Origin: Idiomarina seosinensis_A
GTDB taxonomy: Bacteria; Pseudomonadota; Gammaproteobacteria; Enterobacterales; Alteromonadaceae
Assembly: GCF_044797955.1 (NCBI RefSeq)
Contig: NZ_CP085211.1
Location: forward strand, 2,294,001 to 2,358,000
Reading direction: 5' to 3'
Length of the DNA stretch: 64,000 nucleotides
Part shown: positions 25,294 through 34,275 of the stretch, in pieces
Layout of the letters: each line of letters starts with the position of its first letter
Numbering within the stretch: position 1 is the first letter of the stretch
Position numbers and translations under genes: made by a program
The notes under the pieces: generated by a model
What the model was told of the DNA's origin: nothing
The model's database searches: none
Seen by the model: the letters and a program-made list of their open reading frames with translations, nothing else

Positions 25294-26499
25294 TTGTCGC
25301 AGCTCCATACTGAATTTTATACGGACTCCCGCGCTAGTCGTCTATTCGGCTTGTTGCTATTGGTCCTGCTGGGTCTTAATTTACGCCCGTTGTTAACTTC
25401 GGTAGGCCCCTTAACCGATGAACTTATTGCCATCACCGGAGCCTCCTTCAGCAGTATCTCATTATTGACCACGCTGCCGATTTTGATGATCGGGTTGTTG
25501 GCTTTATTTGCCGGCAAGCTGACTATGGCACTGGGTTACAAGCGCGGCATCAGCCTCGGCTTAATAGTTCTTACCGGCGGATTATTAATCCGCTTTTTGC
25601 CGCCCAGCACGCTACTGCTGCTAGTGAGTGCTTTTATCGGCGGTTTTGGCATTGCACTGCTGCACATTATTATTCCTGAGCTAACAAAGCATCGTTACTT
25701 ACGCCACTTGAGCCTTGTTACCGGCCTTTGGTCCGCCGCTTTAATGGGTGGTGCTGCCTTAGGCGCTGTACTGACTCCCTGGCTCGCACAGTGGCTGCCG
25801 CAGCGTTACTATGCCCTCGCCGCCTGGTCTGTGTTAGCGATTGTTACCGCTTTAATTTGGTGGTCCCCGCAAAACAGAATCCCCCCTGTGCAGGTGCCTC
25901 CCGCCAATAAGCTATTGCGCGCTCACCAGTATCCGCGCAGCTGGTTTCTTGGCTTTTACTTTGCGCTGGTTAATGCAGGTTATGCCGGCTTTATCGCCTG
26001 GATTGCGCCTTTTTATGGTGAGTTCGGCTGGTCAGCACAGCAATCCGGTAATTTGCTGGCGCTGTTCTCGCTGGTGCAGGTGGGCGGCGCGCTACTGCTG
26101 CCGGCACTTTCACGCTCCCGGGATCGCCGCCTTTGGCTGGTGATTGCGGTATTGACCCAGATGATTGGCTTTGCCGGACTAAGTTTTTGGCCGCAATTAT
26201 CTCCGTGGCTATGGGCTGCACTGTGCGGCTTTGGTTTAGGAGGTGCCTTCCCTTTGTGTATTGTGATGGCATTGGATCATCTGGACAATCCGGTACAAGC
26301 AGGCCGTCTCGTATCCTTTATGCAGGGCATCGGCTTTATGTTTGCCAGCCTGATGCCGCTGCTGACAGGTTGGTTCCGGGATTTTAGCGGCGATTACTCG
26401 CTCGGCTGGCAATTGCACATTGCCGTTGGTGCCATCATTTTGCTGTGCACACTGCGCTTTAATCCAAAACACTATCCGCACGTTATCAGTTCTTCATAA
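25294..26499 (+). CDS. MFS transporter, CynX/NimT-like
   Basis: About 401 residues with 12 hydrophobic helices. The opening LLVLLGLNLRPLLTSVGPL followed by LLTTLPILMIGLLALFAGKL resembles the CynX (cyanate/nitroimidazole) branch of the major facilitator superfamily. The start is a TTG at 25294 with GAGG about 11 bases upstream; no better ATG is in frame near it. It is divergent from gmk. The substrate is unknown. Confidence 0.75.
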   Translation: MSQLHTEFYTDSRASRLFGLLLLVLLGLNLRPLLTSVGPLTDELIAITGASFSSISLLTTLPILMIGLLALFAGKLTMALGYKRGISLGLIVLTGGLLIRFLPPSTLLLLVSAFIGGFGIALLHIIIPELTKHRYLRHLSLVTGLWSAALMGGAALGAVLTPWLAQWLPQRYYALAAWSVLAIVTALIWWSPQNRIPPVQVPPANKLLRAHQYPRSWFLGFYFALVNAGYAGFIAWIAPFYGEFGWSAQQSGNLLALFSLVQVGGALLLPALSRSRDRRLWLVIAVLTQMIGFAGLSFWPQLSPWLWAALCGFGLGGAFPLCIVMALDHLDNPVQAGRLVSFMQGIGFMFASLMPLLTGWFRDFSGDYSLGWQLHIAVGAIILLCTLRFNPKHYPHVISSS

Positions 26500-26580
26500 A
26501 GGATAAGGATAAGTTGGTGCTTTTTAAGGAGTGCGTTATAACTTGTAGGTAAAGCGCAACGGAAACAACAGGAGTGTTTC

Positions 26581-28620
26581 ATGGTATCTAAAAAAAATTC
26601 GTGGCATAAGGCTGTGCTGCTGCCGGTTTTTTTGCCCGCAATTTTTGTTATTAGCTTACTCATTATTGGCACCCTAAGCGCTCCTGATAAAGCAGGTGCT
26701 CTGTTTGAAGCAACCCTGGCAGCAATTACTCAGCATTTCGGCTGGTTTTACATGCTGGCCGTTGCGCTCTTCTTAATGTTTATTGTCGGTGTCGGCGTTT
26801 CCAGATGGGGACGCATTAAGCTAGGGCCGGACCACGGCCAGCCGGAATACAGTTTTATCTCCTGGTTTGCCATGCTGTTTTCCGCAGGCTACGGCATAGC
26901 TCTGCTATTTTTTGGTGTTTCTGAGCCTATACTGCACTACGCTGAACCGCCTATGGGCGCCGCAGAAACCGTGAGTTCCGCCAAACAGGCCATGCAAATT
27001 GCCTATTTTCACTGGGGCTTTCATATTTGGGCTATCTATGGCCTGGTTGGCTTAGTACTGGCTTATTTTTCTTTTCGTCACGGCCTGCCTTTGTCAATGC
27101 GTTCTACCCTTTACCCCCTGATTGGCGATAAAATTAACGGTCCGATCGGGCACACAATTGACACTTTCGCTATTCTCAGCACCATGTTTGGTATTGCCAC
27201 CACCCTGGGCTTGTCGGTTATTCAGATAAACACGGGGTTAAACTACCTGTGGGAGGATATTCCCATTGGTACCACCACCCAGGTTATTGCCATTGCCCTG
27301 ATAACACTGGGAGCCATTACCTCTGTGGTAGCTGGCATGGATAAGGGAATACGGCGATTATCCATTCTGAATATGGCGCTGGTGGTCATTCTCATAGTGT
27401 TTGTATTTTTTGCCGGGCCGACCATTCATATTCTAGAAACCTTTTTACAAAATACCGGCGCCTACCTAAGTGGTATTGTCGAGCGCACCTTTAATCTTCA
27501 GGCCTATAGCCGCAGTGACTGGATCGGCAACTGGACCCTGTTCATTTTTGGCTGGACCATTGCCTGGGCTCCTTTCGTCGGACTTTTTATTGCCAAAATC
27601 AGTCGCGGCCGCACCATTCGCCAGTTTGTCTTCGGGGTACTGTTGGTACCTTCCATCTTTACCTTTTTCTGGTTTGCTGTATTTGGTGATACGGCATTAC
27701 ACATGATCATGAACGAAGGCTATACAACATTGATCACCGAAGTACAGGATAACCAGGCCGTTGCTCTGTTTAAACTTTATGAGAACCTGCCTTTAGGTAG
27801 TATCATCAGTTTTGCCACCGTACTTTTGATTATTACCTTTTTTGTTACCTCCTCTGACTCGGGCTCGCTGGTGATTGACTCTCTGGCCTCGGGAGGTAAT
27901 CCTGAGCCACCCGTATGGCAACGTATCTTTTGGGCCTCTATCGAAGGCATCGTTGCCTCCGTTTTACTTGTAGCCGGGGGACTCAATGCCCTGCAGACAG
28001 CGGCGATAACCAGTGCTCTGCCATTTGCCGTTATTATACTGATCTCTGCGATCGGTATGTGGCGAGCGCTGGTCATAGAAGGTTACCAGTACAACAGCTT
28101 AAGTGGTCGTCGCCAGTCGCACCGGCGCGGTATTAACGAAGGTCCCGAGTACTGGAAAAAACGGCTGTCGGATTTAATTGAATTTCCGGAACGTGAGCCG
28201 GTACTTGATTTTATCTATGGTGATGCAAAAAGCGCGCTAAAGAACGTTAAACAAGAACTCCGGGACAAAGACTGGCCGGCCGAGCTTAAAGAAGATCCTG
28301 ATAATGACCGCATCATCCTGACCGTGGAGCGTAAAAAAGAACTGGATTTTGCTTACGAGATTCGTTTAAGAGATTACTTACTGCCGGAATACGCGCTGTC
28401 CAACGACAAGCACCGTGAAAACTACTACCGCGCGGAAGTGTTTTTACGCCAGGGCGGGCAATCATATAACTTGTTCGGATGGGAACAGACAGACATCATC
28501 AATGATGTCATTAATCAATTTGAAAATTATCTGCAATTCCGCCATAACAGCCCGGGTATATTACCCTGGAAAGTGGAAAAGCACGATGAGGATCTGCATG
28601 ATATGGCAACTAAAAAATAG
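26581..28620 (+). CDS. BCCT-family betaine/choline/carnitine transporter
   Basis: 679 residues. Twelve membrane helices precede a cytoplasmic C-terminal region of about 150 residues with EYWKKRLSDLIEFPEREPVL. The family signature GWTIAWAPFVGLFIAKISRG near residue 320 and the Trp-rich HWGFHIWAIYGLVG near 145 are clear. GIATTLGLSVIQINTGLNYL matches the unwound substrate-binding helix. The long tail resembles BetT-type choline carriers and often senses osmotic stress. ACAGGAG precedes the ATG. Whether it takes choline or glycine betaine is undetermined; no bet genes are adjacent. Confidence 0.92.
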   Translation: MVSKKNSWHKAVLLPVFLPAIFVISLLIIGTLSAPDKAGALFEATLAAITQHFGWFYMLAVALFLMFIVGVGVSRWGRIKLGPDHGQPEYSFISWFAMLFSAGYGIALLFFGVSEPILHYAEPPMGAAETVSSAKQAMQIAYFHWGFHIWAIYGLVGLVLAYFSFRHGLPLSMRSTLYPLIGDKINGPIGHTIDTFAILSTMFGIATTLGLSVIQINTGLNYLWEDIPIGTTTQVIAIALITLGAITSVVAGMDKGIRRLSILNMALVVILIVFVFFAGPTIHILETFLQNTGAYLSGIVERTFNLQAYSRSDWIGNWTLFIFGWTIAWAPFVGLFIAKISRGRTIRQFVFGVLLVPSIFTFFWFAVFGDTALHMIMNEGYTTLITEVQDNQAVALFKLYENLPLGSIISFATVLLIITFFVTSSDSGSLVIDSLASGGNPEPPVWQRIFWASIEGIVASVLLVAGGLNALQTAAITSALPFAVIILISAIGMWRALVIEGYQYNSLSGRRQSHRRGINEGPEYWKKRLSDLIEFPEREPVLDFIYGDAKSALKNVKQELRDKDWPAELKEDPDNDRIILTVERKKELDFAYEIRLRDYLLPEYALSNDKHRENYYRAEVFLRQGGQSYNLFGWEQTDIINDVINQFENYLQFRHNSPGILPWKVEKHDEDLHDMATKK

Positions 28621-28721
28621 CCGGACTAAGCCTCCGCTGCAGACATATTACAGTGGTCGGACTGTTGCAACCTCTGTGCCTGTGAGATACTGTCAGGATC
28701 GATAAAAGGAAGCTCTCTTTA

Positions 28722-29615
28722 ATGGAAACACCTGTGCGTTCAAACCAGCACCTGCCCGCTTTGCCTGCTATGCTGGCAAAGTCTTTACTGACGCTTAACC
28801 GCGTCGATAACAGCTGTGCAGAGAAAGACGAACTACAGCAACGCTTCGTAACCGATCCGGTTTCTAGAAGAGCACTTGCCGCTTATCAGAGCACCTTTGG
28901 TGGCTTTGTCAGCGAAATGCCATTGGCCTTTTTTTACTGTCTGGCGCAGCGCACCCACTTAGCGCAAATGCTGGATCCGCGCTTCCCCTGGCCAGCCCCG
29001 GGCCTGGTGCATGTAAATAATACATTGCAGCAGCACGCTAACATCGATCCGGCCCAGGGTTTCGAGTTACACGCTCTTGTCAAACTTCCCGCCCGTGGAC
29101 CTGATGTTTCGCCACGGCGCCTGCGACCCCAATTTATTGTGACTTTTTATCAGGGAGATCAACAGGTTGTAACCTGCGAAAGCACTTACCAAGTAATGAA
29201 AGGTCAACAGCACGAACCCGGCAGAAAAAAAGCACCGTTAAAACCGTTTCAGCCACAACCCGGCTGGGTCCATCAATGTCACTGGCAGTTAGGTTCGGGC
29301 ATGGGCCGTCGTTATGCACGAGTATCCGGTGACTTTAACCCAATCCACCTGCACTCAATTTGCTCACGCTGGTTTGGTTTCAAAAAGCCAATTATCCATG
29401 GCATGTATATGATGGCCCGCGCACAGGCTAAAATAGAACAGGCAAGCGGTAAGCCAGCGACCCGGATCGAGGTTAACTTTAAACGCCCGGTAGTGCTGCC
29501 TGCGCGGGTACAGTTTTGGGTTTCTGAGCAAGAGGGTCGGCACCGCTATGAAGTTCGCAGCGCCGACCACTCACAAGTGCAGCTGGATGGAGAAATCCAG
29601 CTTGAGGGCCTTTAA
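28722..29615 (+). CDS. MaoC-like hot-dog (R)-hydratase/dehydratase
   Basis: 297 residues. The C-terminal half contains the hydratase motif YARVSGDFNPIHLHSICSRW with catalytic Asp and His, followed by KPIIHGMYMMARA. The N-terminal half would be a degenerate hot-dog domain. Such enzymes hydrate enoyl thioesters in fatty-acid or polyketide metabolism. AAGGAAG precedes the ATG. Its stop codon overlaps that of the convergent amidohydrolase by 4 bp. The exact substrate is unknown. Confidence 0.82.
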   Translation: METPVRSNQHLPALPAMLAKSLLTLNRVDNSCAEKDELQQRFVTDPVSRRALAAYQSTFGGFVSEMPLAFFYCLAQRTHLAQMLDPRFPWPAPGLVHVNNTLQQHANIDPAQGFELHALVKLPARGPDVSPRRLRPQFIVTFYQGDQQVVTCESTYQVMKGQQHEPGRKKAPLKPFQPQPGWVHQCHWQLGSGMGRRYARVSGDFNPIHLHSICSRWFGFKKPIIHGMYMMARAQAKIEQASGKPATRIEVNFKRPVVLPARVQFWVSEQEGRHRYEVRSADHSQVQLDGEIQLEGL

Positions 29616-30880
29616 TATTTTATCAGTTCGCCGTTTTTCATAACGAAGTCGACGTCCTGCAACTGCTTAATATCATCCAGCGGGTTTCCGTCAACCGCGA
29701 TAATATCGGCGTAGTTACCCACTTTTATAGCGCCCAGTTTGTCGTTTTTCAAAATCTGAGCTGCTATCGATGTCGCCGCCTGAATCGCTTCATGTGCTGG
29801 CATACCAGCTTCAACCATATACTGGAATTCCAGCGCGTTATCACCATGAGCAGAAACACCACTATCGGTACCGAAGGCCACGTTAACACCGGCTTGATAA
29901 GCCTTAGCAAAGGTTTCCTGAATTAATGGCCCGATTTCAGCAGCTTTTGGGCGCACCACGTCCGGGAAGTAACCATCAATCTTAGCTTTTTCAGCAACAA
30001 ATTTGCCTGCCAGAATGGTCGGTACTAAATAGGTTCCCTGTTCTTTCATCGCTGCAATGACTTCGTCATCCATGTAAGTGCCGTGCTCGACGGTTTTAAC
30101 TCCGGCTTTTACTGCACGTAACATGCCTTCCTTGCCATGCGCATGAGCCGCGACATGGAAGTTATAGTCATCCGCTATATCAATCAGGGCTTCAAGTTCA
30201 TTATTAGTGAACTGTGGGTTTTGACCGCTGGAGGCCATGCTGAGTACGCCACCCGTGGCGGTAATTTTTATAAAGTCAGCTCCTTCTTTATAGTGCTGAC
30301 GGACAGCCTCTTTCGCATCTTCTTCACTATTGATGACACCATCGACAGGAGATGGGCGGCCCATTAATAAATCTTTAACGCCATTGGTTGGGTCGGCATG
30401 ACCGCCGGTAGTCGCTAATGATTTGCCGGCACTGTAAATGCGTGGACCCTTAACCGTACCTGCGGCAATCGCGTCGCGTAATGCGATGGTGACATTATAC
30501 GAGTCGCCCGGGTTGCGTACCGTAGTAAAACCGGCGTTTAACGTTTTCATGCCATAGCTTTGAGCAATCAGTGCAAGATCAGCAGGGCCCTGGGTAAAGC
30601 GATCCATGTAGGCATCAGGGGCTGACTCACCATCAAGGTGAACGTGCAGATCAATTAACCCAGGCAAGCACGTCATGGCGCTTAAATCAGTAATTGATGC
30701 TACGTTTGGTCGCTGGCGGGTAATTTTCGTAATTTCGCCGCCTTCCACAGCGATATAGTGCTCGCCTTTAAGATTTCCTTCTTCGCTATCAAAAACGTCA
30801 CCACAATGCAGCCAGTCAGCTGCCGCAGCCTGGCTTGTCAGTAACGCAAGGCTTACCCCTAACGCTAGTTTTTTTATCAT
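29612..30880 (-). CDS. Secreted metal-dependent amidohydrolase, Xaa-Pro dipeptidase/imidazolonepropionase-like
   Basis: The start at ATG 30880 follows GGGAGGCCAAA with ideal spacing. About 422 residues. A Sec signal peptide (MIKKLALGVSLALLTSQAAA) is followed by the metal motif GLIDLHVHLDGES, the bridging-lysine region ADFIKITATGGVLSM, HVAAHAHGKEGM and VEHGTYMD, and the catalytic Asp in VAFGTDSGVSAHGDN. Proteins of this subgroup are periplasmic and several hydrolyse Xaa-Pro or Xaa-Lys/Arg dipeptides (family knowledge). The actual substrate is not shown. Confidence 0.87.
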   Translation of the reverse strand: MIKKLALGVSLALLTSQAAAADWLHCGDVFDSEEGNLKGEHYIAVEGGEITKITRQRPNVASITDLSAMTCLPGLIDLHVHLDGESAPDAYMDRFTQGPADLALIAQSYGMKTLNAGFTTVRNPGDSYNVTIALRDAIAAGTVKGPRIYSAGKSLATTGGHADPTNGVKDLLMGRPSPVDGVINSEEDAKEAVRQHYKEGADFIKITATGGVLSMASSGQNPQFTNNELEALIDIADDYNFHVAAHAHGKEGMLRAVKAGVKTVEHGTYMDDEVIAAMKEQGTYLVPTILAGKFVAEKAKIDGYFPDVVRPKAAEIGPLIQETFAKAYQAGVNVAFGTDSGVSAHGDNALEFQYMVEAGMPAHEAIQAATSIAAQILKNDKLGAIKVGNYADIIAVDGNPLDDIKQLQDVDFVMKNGELIKY

Positions 30881-31031
30881 TTTGGCCTCCCAAGGCGAAT
30901 TGCTTTTTTTTATTTTGATGAGTAATGCCACGCATTTTCCATTCCTGTTATGACAAGTTTTAACCCGTTGTTCAATAGCTGCGCTAATTTTTATGAATTT
31001 AAGTCAAGAATCCTGCAATAACGGTATTGCG

Positions 31032-31056
31032 AATTATTATCATTGCCATTATCATT
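31032..31056 (+). promoter_or_regulatory. Probable Fur box
   Basis: The stretch AATTATTATCATT then GCC then ATTATCATTA contains two ATTATC hexamers, matching the GATAAT/ATTATC units of the Fur operator. It is 52 nt upstream of the TonB-receptor ATG, where a promoter would lie. Iron-repressed expression is inferred. Confidence 0.75.
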
Positions 31057-31107
31057 ACGCCCACTTAATTGCAGTACTATTTAATTTATAACCAATAAGT
31101 AGGGTAC

Positions 31108-33255
31108 ATGATGACTAGAAATTCGATTGCCTTAGCCATTATTACAGCACTCAGCAGCTCAGCAGCGGTCGCCGCTGATCCGCTTATCACACCGGATACG
31201 GATATTGAAACGCTGAAAATTGTTGGCAGCAAAGCAGATTCTCGCAGTACAGCAGGCTCCAGCGCGGTCATTGATGAAGAACAAATGCGCATAGAAGTGC
31301 CTACCGATATTAACCAGCTAATGAAAACACTACCTGGTATCTATGTCCGTGAAGAAGATGGTTACGGCTTGCGTCCTAATATAGGTGTGCGGGCCGCCTC
31401 TGCGGGCCGGGTAAGTAAAGTAACTTTATTAGAAGACGGCATCATGATGGCGCCAGCGCCCTATTCCAACCCGGCCGCTTATTACTTCCCGACGACTCTG
31501 CGAATGTCAGCAGTCGAAATTTTAAAAGGCGCGCCACTGCTACGATTTGGCCCACAAACCACCGGCGGCGTCTTAAACCTGGTATCAACGCCAATTCCAG
31601 AGCAGTTTGGCGGTGAAGTCATGACCCAATTTAGTGAGCACAGTGGTCAGGATCTGCATACTTATGTGGGTGGCACTGAAGGCCAGTTTGGTTTTTTACT
31701 GGAAACGGTTCAACGCAACAGTGACGGCTTTAAGTCGATTGATCGGTCCGAACGCGATACAGGCTTTAGCATCCAGGATTATACCGCTAAATTAAAATGG
31801 ACCGGCGAGCGCAACAGCGTATTGGCCAAACTTCAGTACTCTGAAGAGGAAAGCAACGAAACCTATTTAGGACTGGCCGATGTTGACTTTAACATCAATG
31901 AAAACCGCCGTTATGGTCTATCCGAAATCGATCAAATGGATAACTCTCATAAAGGCTACAGCATCCAGTATGCCTTTCAGGCAACTGACAACCTGACACT
32001 GAGCGCAACCGGTTACTACAATGACTTTGCCCGCAACTGGTTTAAGCTGGACGGCGGTAACTCCTACGTATCAGCGGCTAACCAAGGCGACGTTGAAGCC
32101 CTGGCTATCTTGCGCGGCGAACGCGATGAAGCTGGCTTAAAGTATAAAAATAACAACCGCAGCTATGAGTCAAAAGGCCTGGAACTTAATGCGGAACTGA
32201 GTTTAGGTTCTCACCTGCTTGAAGCTGGGGTTCGCGATCACAGCGATGAAATGGATCGTTATCAGCCGGTAGCCGTTTATGACCAGGTTAATGGCAGCCT
32301 TGTTTATCAGCGCGAAATTGCCCCTTCAGGAAGTAATAACCGGTTAGAGGGAGCCGATGCGACCAGCCTTTGGCTGACTGACCAATGGCAAGCCAGTGAC
32401 GCGTTAAAAGTCCATATGATGCTGCGCTACGAAGATGTCGAATCTTACCGCCAGCAATTTGCTACATCGCAACGTGGCCCTATTGAGAGCGCTCGCTCTA
32501 ATGACAGCGATGAGTGGTTGCCAGGCTTATCCTTTACTTATGATGTGAATGCTAACTGGCAAGTATTGGCCGGCGTCCACAAAGGTTTTTCACCATTAGG
32601 TGGTGGCGCAAAAGCGACCCAGGAGCCTGAAACCAGTGTCAACTACGAGGCGGGACTGCGGTTTAACCAAGGCGCATTTTTTGCTGAAGCCGTTGGTTTC
32701 TACAGCGACTTTAGCGACACAACACAGCTATGCTCTATTGCAAACCCCTGTGACAATGGTTCCGAATCAGGTTCTTATGTCCTTGGCGAGTCCCGGGTAG
32801 CCGGAATCGAAATGCAGGCCAGTCATACCTTTGAAGTTGGTCAGTGGCTGATGCCGGTTGAATTAGCTTATACCTACAGCGAGGGTGAAATCAGTGCCGA
32901 CAATGCCGTAACCGGCCTGCAGGACGGCGATAAGCTGACCGACATTCCGGAAAACAATTTTAGTGCTCGTATCACCCTGGATAATAATAACGGCTGGGTT
33001 AACTACGTTGTCGCTAAGTACATCGACGAAATGTGTGTTTCTGTTGGCTGCAACCGCGATAACAGCGAATTTTCACGCACTGAGTCGTTATTTGTAACGG
33101 ATTTCGTCAGCCGCTACGAGCTTAATAACGATATGAGTGTCTTCTTTAAACTAGAAAACGTTTTTGACCAACAGAAGATCGTGGCCCGTTCTCCACACGG
33201 AGCTCGTCCGAACAAAGAACAGACCGCATCTTTTGGTGTTGAATACAGCTTTTAA
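31108..33255 (+). CDS. TonB-dependent receptor, FecA-like (ferric-chelate uptake)
   Basis: 715 residues. A signal peptide ends near SSSAAVAA, then a plug with LMKTLPGIYVREEDGYGLRP, NIGVRAASAGRVSKVTLLED and VEILKGAPLLRFGPQTTGGV, the FecA-type plug pattern. A 22-strand barrel follows and the protein ends NKEQTASFGVEYSF with terminal Phe. Two Cys pairs (CSIANPC and CVSVGC) probably staple extracellular loops. There is no long N-terminal signalling domain, so a FecI/FecR-type cascade is unlikely. A Fur box upstream supports iron uptake; the chelate is unknown. Confidence 0.92.
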   Translation: MMTRNSIALAIITALSSSAAVAADPLITPDTDIETLKIVGSKADSRSTAGSSAVIDEEQMRIEVPTDINQLMKTLPGIYVREEDGYGLRPNIGVRAASAGRVSKVTLLEDGIMMAPAPYSNPAAYYFPTTLRMSAVEILKGAPLLRFGPQTTGGVLNLVSTPIPEQFGGEVMTQFSEHSGQDLHTYVGGTEGQFGFLLETVQRNSDGFKSIDRSERDTGFSIQDYTAKLKWTGERNSVLAKLQYSEEESNETYLGLADVDFNINENRRYGLSEIDQMDNSHKGYSIQYAFQATDNLTLSATGYYNDFARNWFKLDGGNSYVSAANQGDVEALAILRGERDEAGLKYKNNNRSYESKGLELNAELSLGSHLLEAGVRDHSDEMDRYQPVAVYDQVNGSLVYQREIAPSGSNNRLEGADATSLWLTDQWQASDALKVHMMLRYEDVESYRQQFATSQRGPIESARSNDSDEWLPGLSFTYDVNANWQVLAGVHKGFSPLGGGAKATQEPETSVNYEAGLRFNQGAFFAEAVGFYSDFSDTTQLCSIANPCDNGSESGSYVLGESRVAGIEMQASHTFEVGQWLMPVELAYTYSEGEISADNAVTGLQDGDKLTDIPENNFSARITLDNNNGWVNYVVAKYIDEMCVSVGCNRDNSEFSRTESLFVTDFVSRYELNNDMSVFFKLENVFDQQKIVARSPHGARPNKEQTASFGVEYSF

Positions 33256-33270
33256 TTAACGCACCTGACA

Positions 33271-33308
33271 CTAAGCGTTAACGGCCACCGGGGCTGTTAA
33301 CGCTTAGG
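33271..33308. terminator. Bidirectional terminator between convergent genes
   Basis: CTAAGCGTTAACGGCC / GGCTGTTAACGCTTAG pair almost perfectly around a short loop. The repeat includes the stop codon of the minus-strand ATP-grasp gene and lies just after the plus-strand receptor gene. Confidence 0.8.
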
Positions 33309-34200
33309 CCAGGCTGACCAGGTAGTCCGCTAACGCCCCCATACCGGTAGCTTTAACCCCGGCCCGTTTTTCAGCGGCCTGATTATAATTAGTATTGGTA
33401 TTAACATCGTAGACAAACAACTCACCCTGCTCATCCTCGATAAATTCAACACCGGCAACATCAATAGCGTTACTGCGCAAAAAGCTTTCCAGCTTTCTAA
33501 TGATCTCATGGTCATTAAAACGCTTGCTGATAATAAACTTATCTTCGACCGCACAGTTATCCGCCGGACATAATTCAAAGCCACCCTGAGTGTTGACCTG
33601 CACAGCATAGACAAACTGCTGACCAACAAACTCGGCGCGGGTAATATGCGGAGCCTTTGGCTGAATGTACTCTTGCAACAACCAGGTACCGTCCAGGGGG
33701 GTCTCAAGGGATTCGTTTTCAACAAAGTGAGTAAGTGCTTGCAATGTATCAAAGCGCTGCACTCCGAGCCCTTTACCACCCCGGTTGGGTTTTAAAATCA
33801 GCGGCCACCGATTAAAGGCTTTTGCCGCATCCAGCAGATGGTTCTCACCAACCACCGCGTGAGTTTTCGGGACCTTCAAACCTGCCTTTTCCAGCGCAGC
33901 ATATTGAGACATTTTACAAATTTCCAGCGCCAACACTGAACTGCCATTGACCACCGTGCGGTTTTGCCGCTCAAGCCAGGTTAACACCAGTTTGGTCAAC
34001 TCAGGGGCAAACCGATGACCGCGGGTATGTGAGGATGCGCTCATCCGGTTGTAGTAAACCGCATCATCGGGCATCTCGCTGTAAGGTACCCTACCCTCGT
34101 CTAAAAACCACTCTTTAGCCTTTACTCCATTGCGAGCGAACTCTTCCCGTAATGGTTCCAGCCATTCATCGTTCTCGTGTAGTACAACAATATCTCGCAT
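33304..34200 (-). CDS. RimK-like ATP-grasp ligase
   Basis: 298 residues with the ATP-grasp fold: LKPNRGGKGLGVQRF holds the phosphate-binding loop, TWLLQEYIQP the adenine pocket and GELFVYDVNTNTNYN the metal-binding Asp/Asn. It is of the RimK/glutamate-ligase class, which joins a carboxylate to an amino group using ATP. The N-terminal pre-ATP-grasp domain (RDIVVLHENDEWLEPL) is intact. No peptide or partner gene is adjacent, so the substrate is unknown. It is divergent from the SLC13-type transporter gene. Confidence 0.82.
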   Translation of the reverse strand: MRDIVVLHENDEWLEPLREEFARNGVKAKEWFLDEGRVPYSEMPDDAVYYNRMSASSHTRGHRFAPELTKLVLTWLERQNRTVVNGSSVLALEICKMSQYAALEKAGLKVPKTHAVVGENHLLDAAKAFNRWPLILKPNRGGKGLGVQRFDTLQALTHFVENESLETPLDGTWLLQEYIQPKAPHITRAEFVGQQFVYAVQVNTQGGFELCPADNCAVEDKFIISKRFNDHEIIRKLESFLRSNAIDVAGVEFIEDEQGELFVYDVNTNTNYNQAAEKRAGVKATGMGALADYLVSLA

Positions 34201-34275
34201 GCAGCCCTCTGCTGGTTTATTTTTGCCAGCAATACATTACACTCGAGTCTATATTAATGATCAATTAAAGAAATC

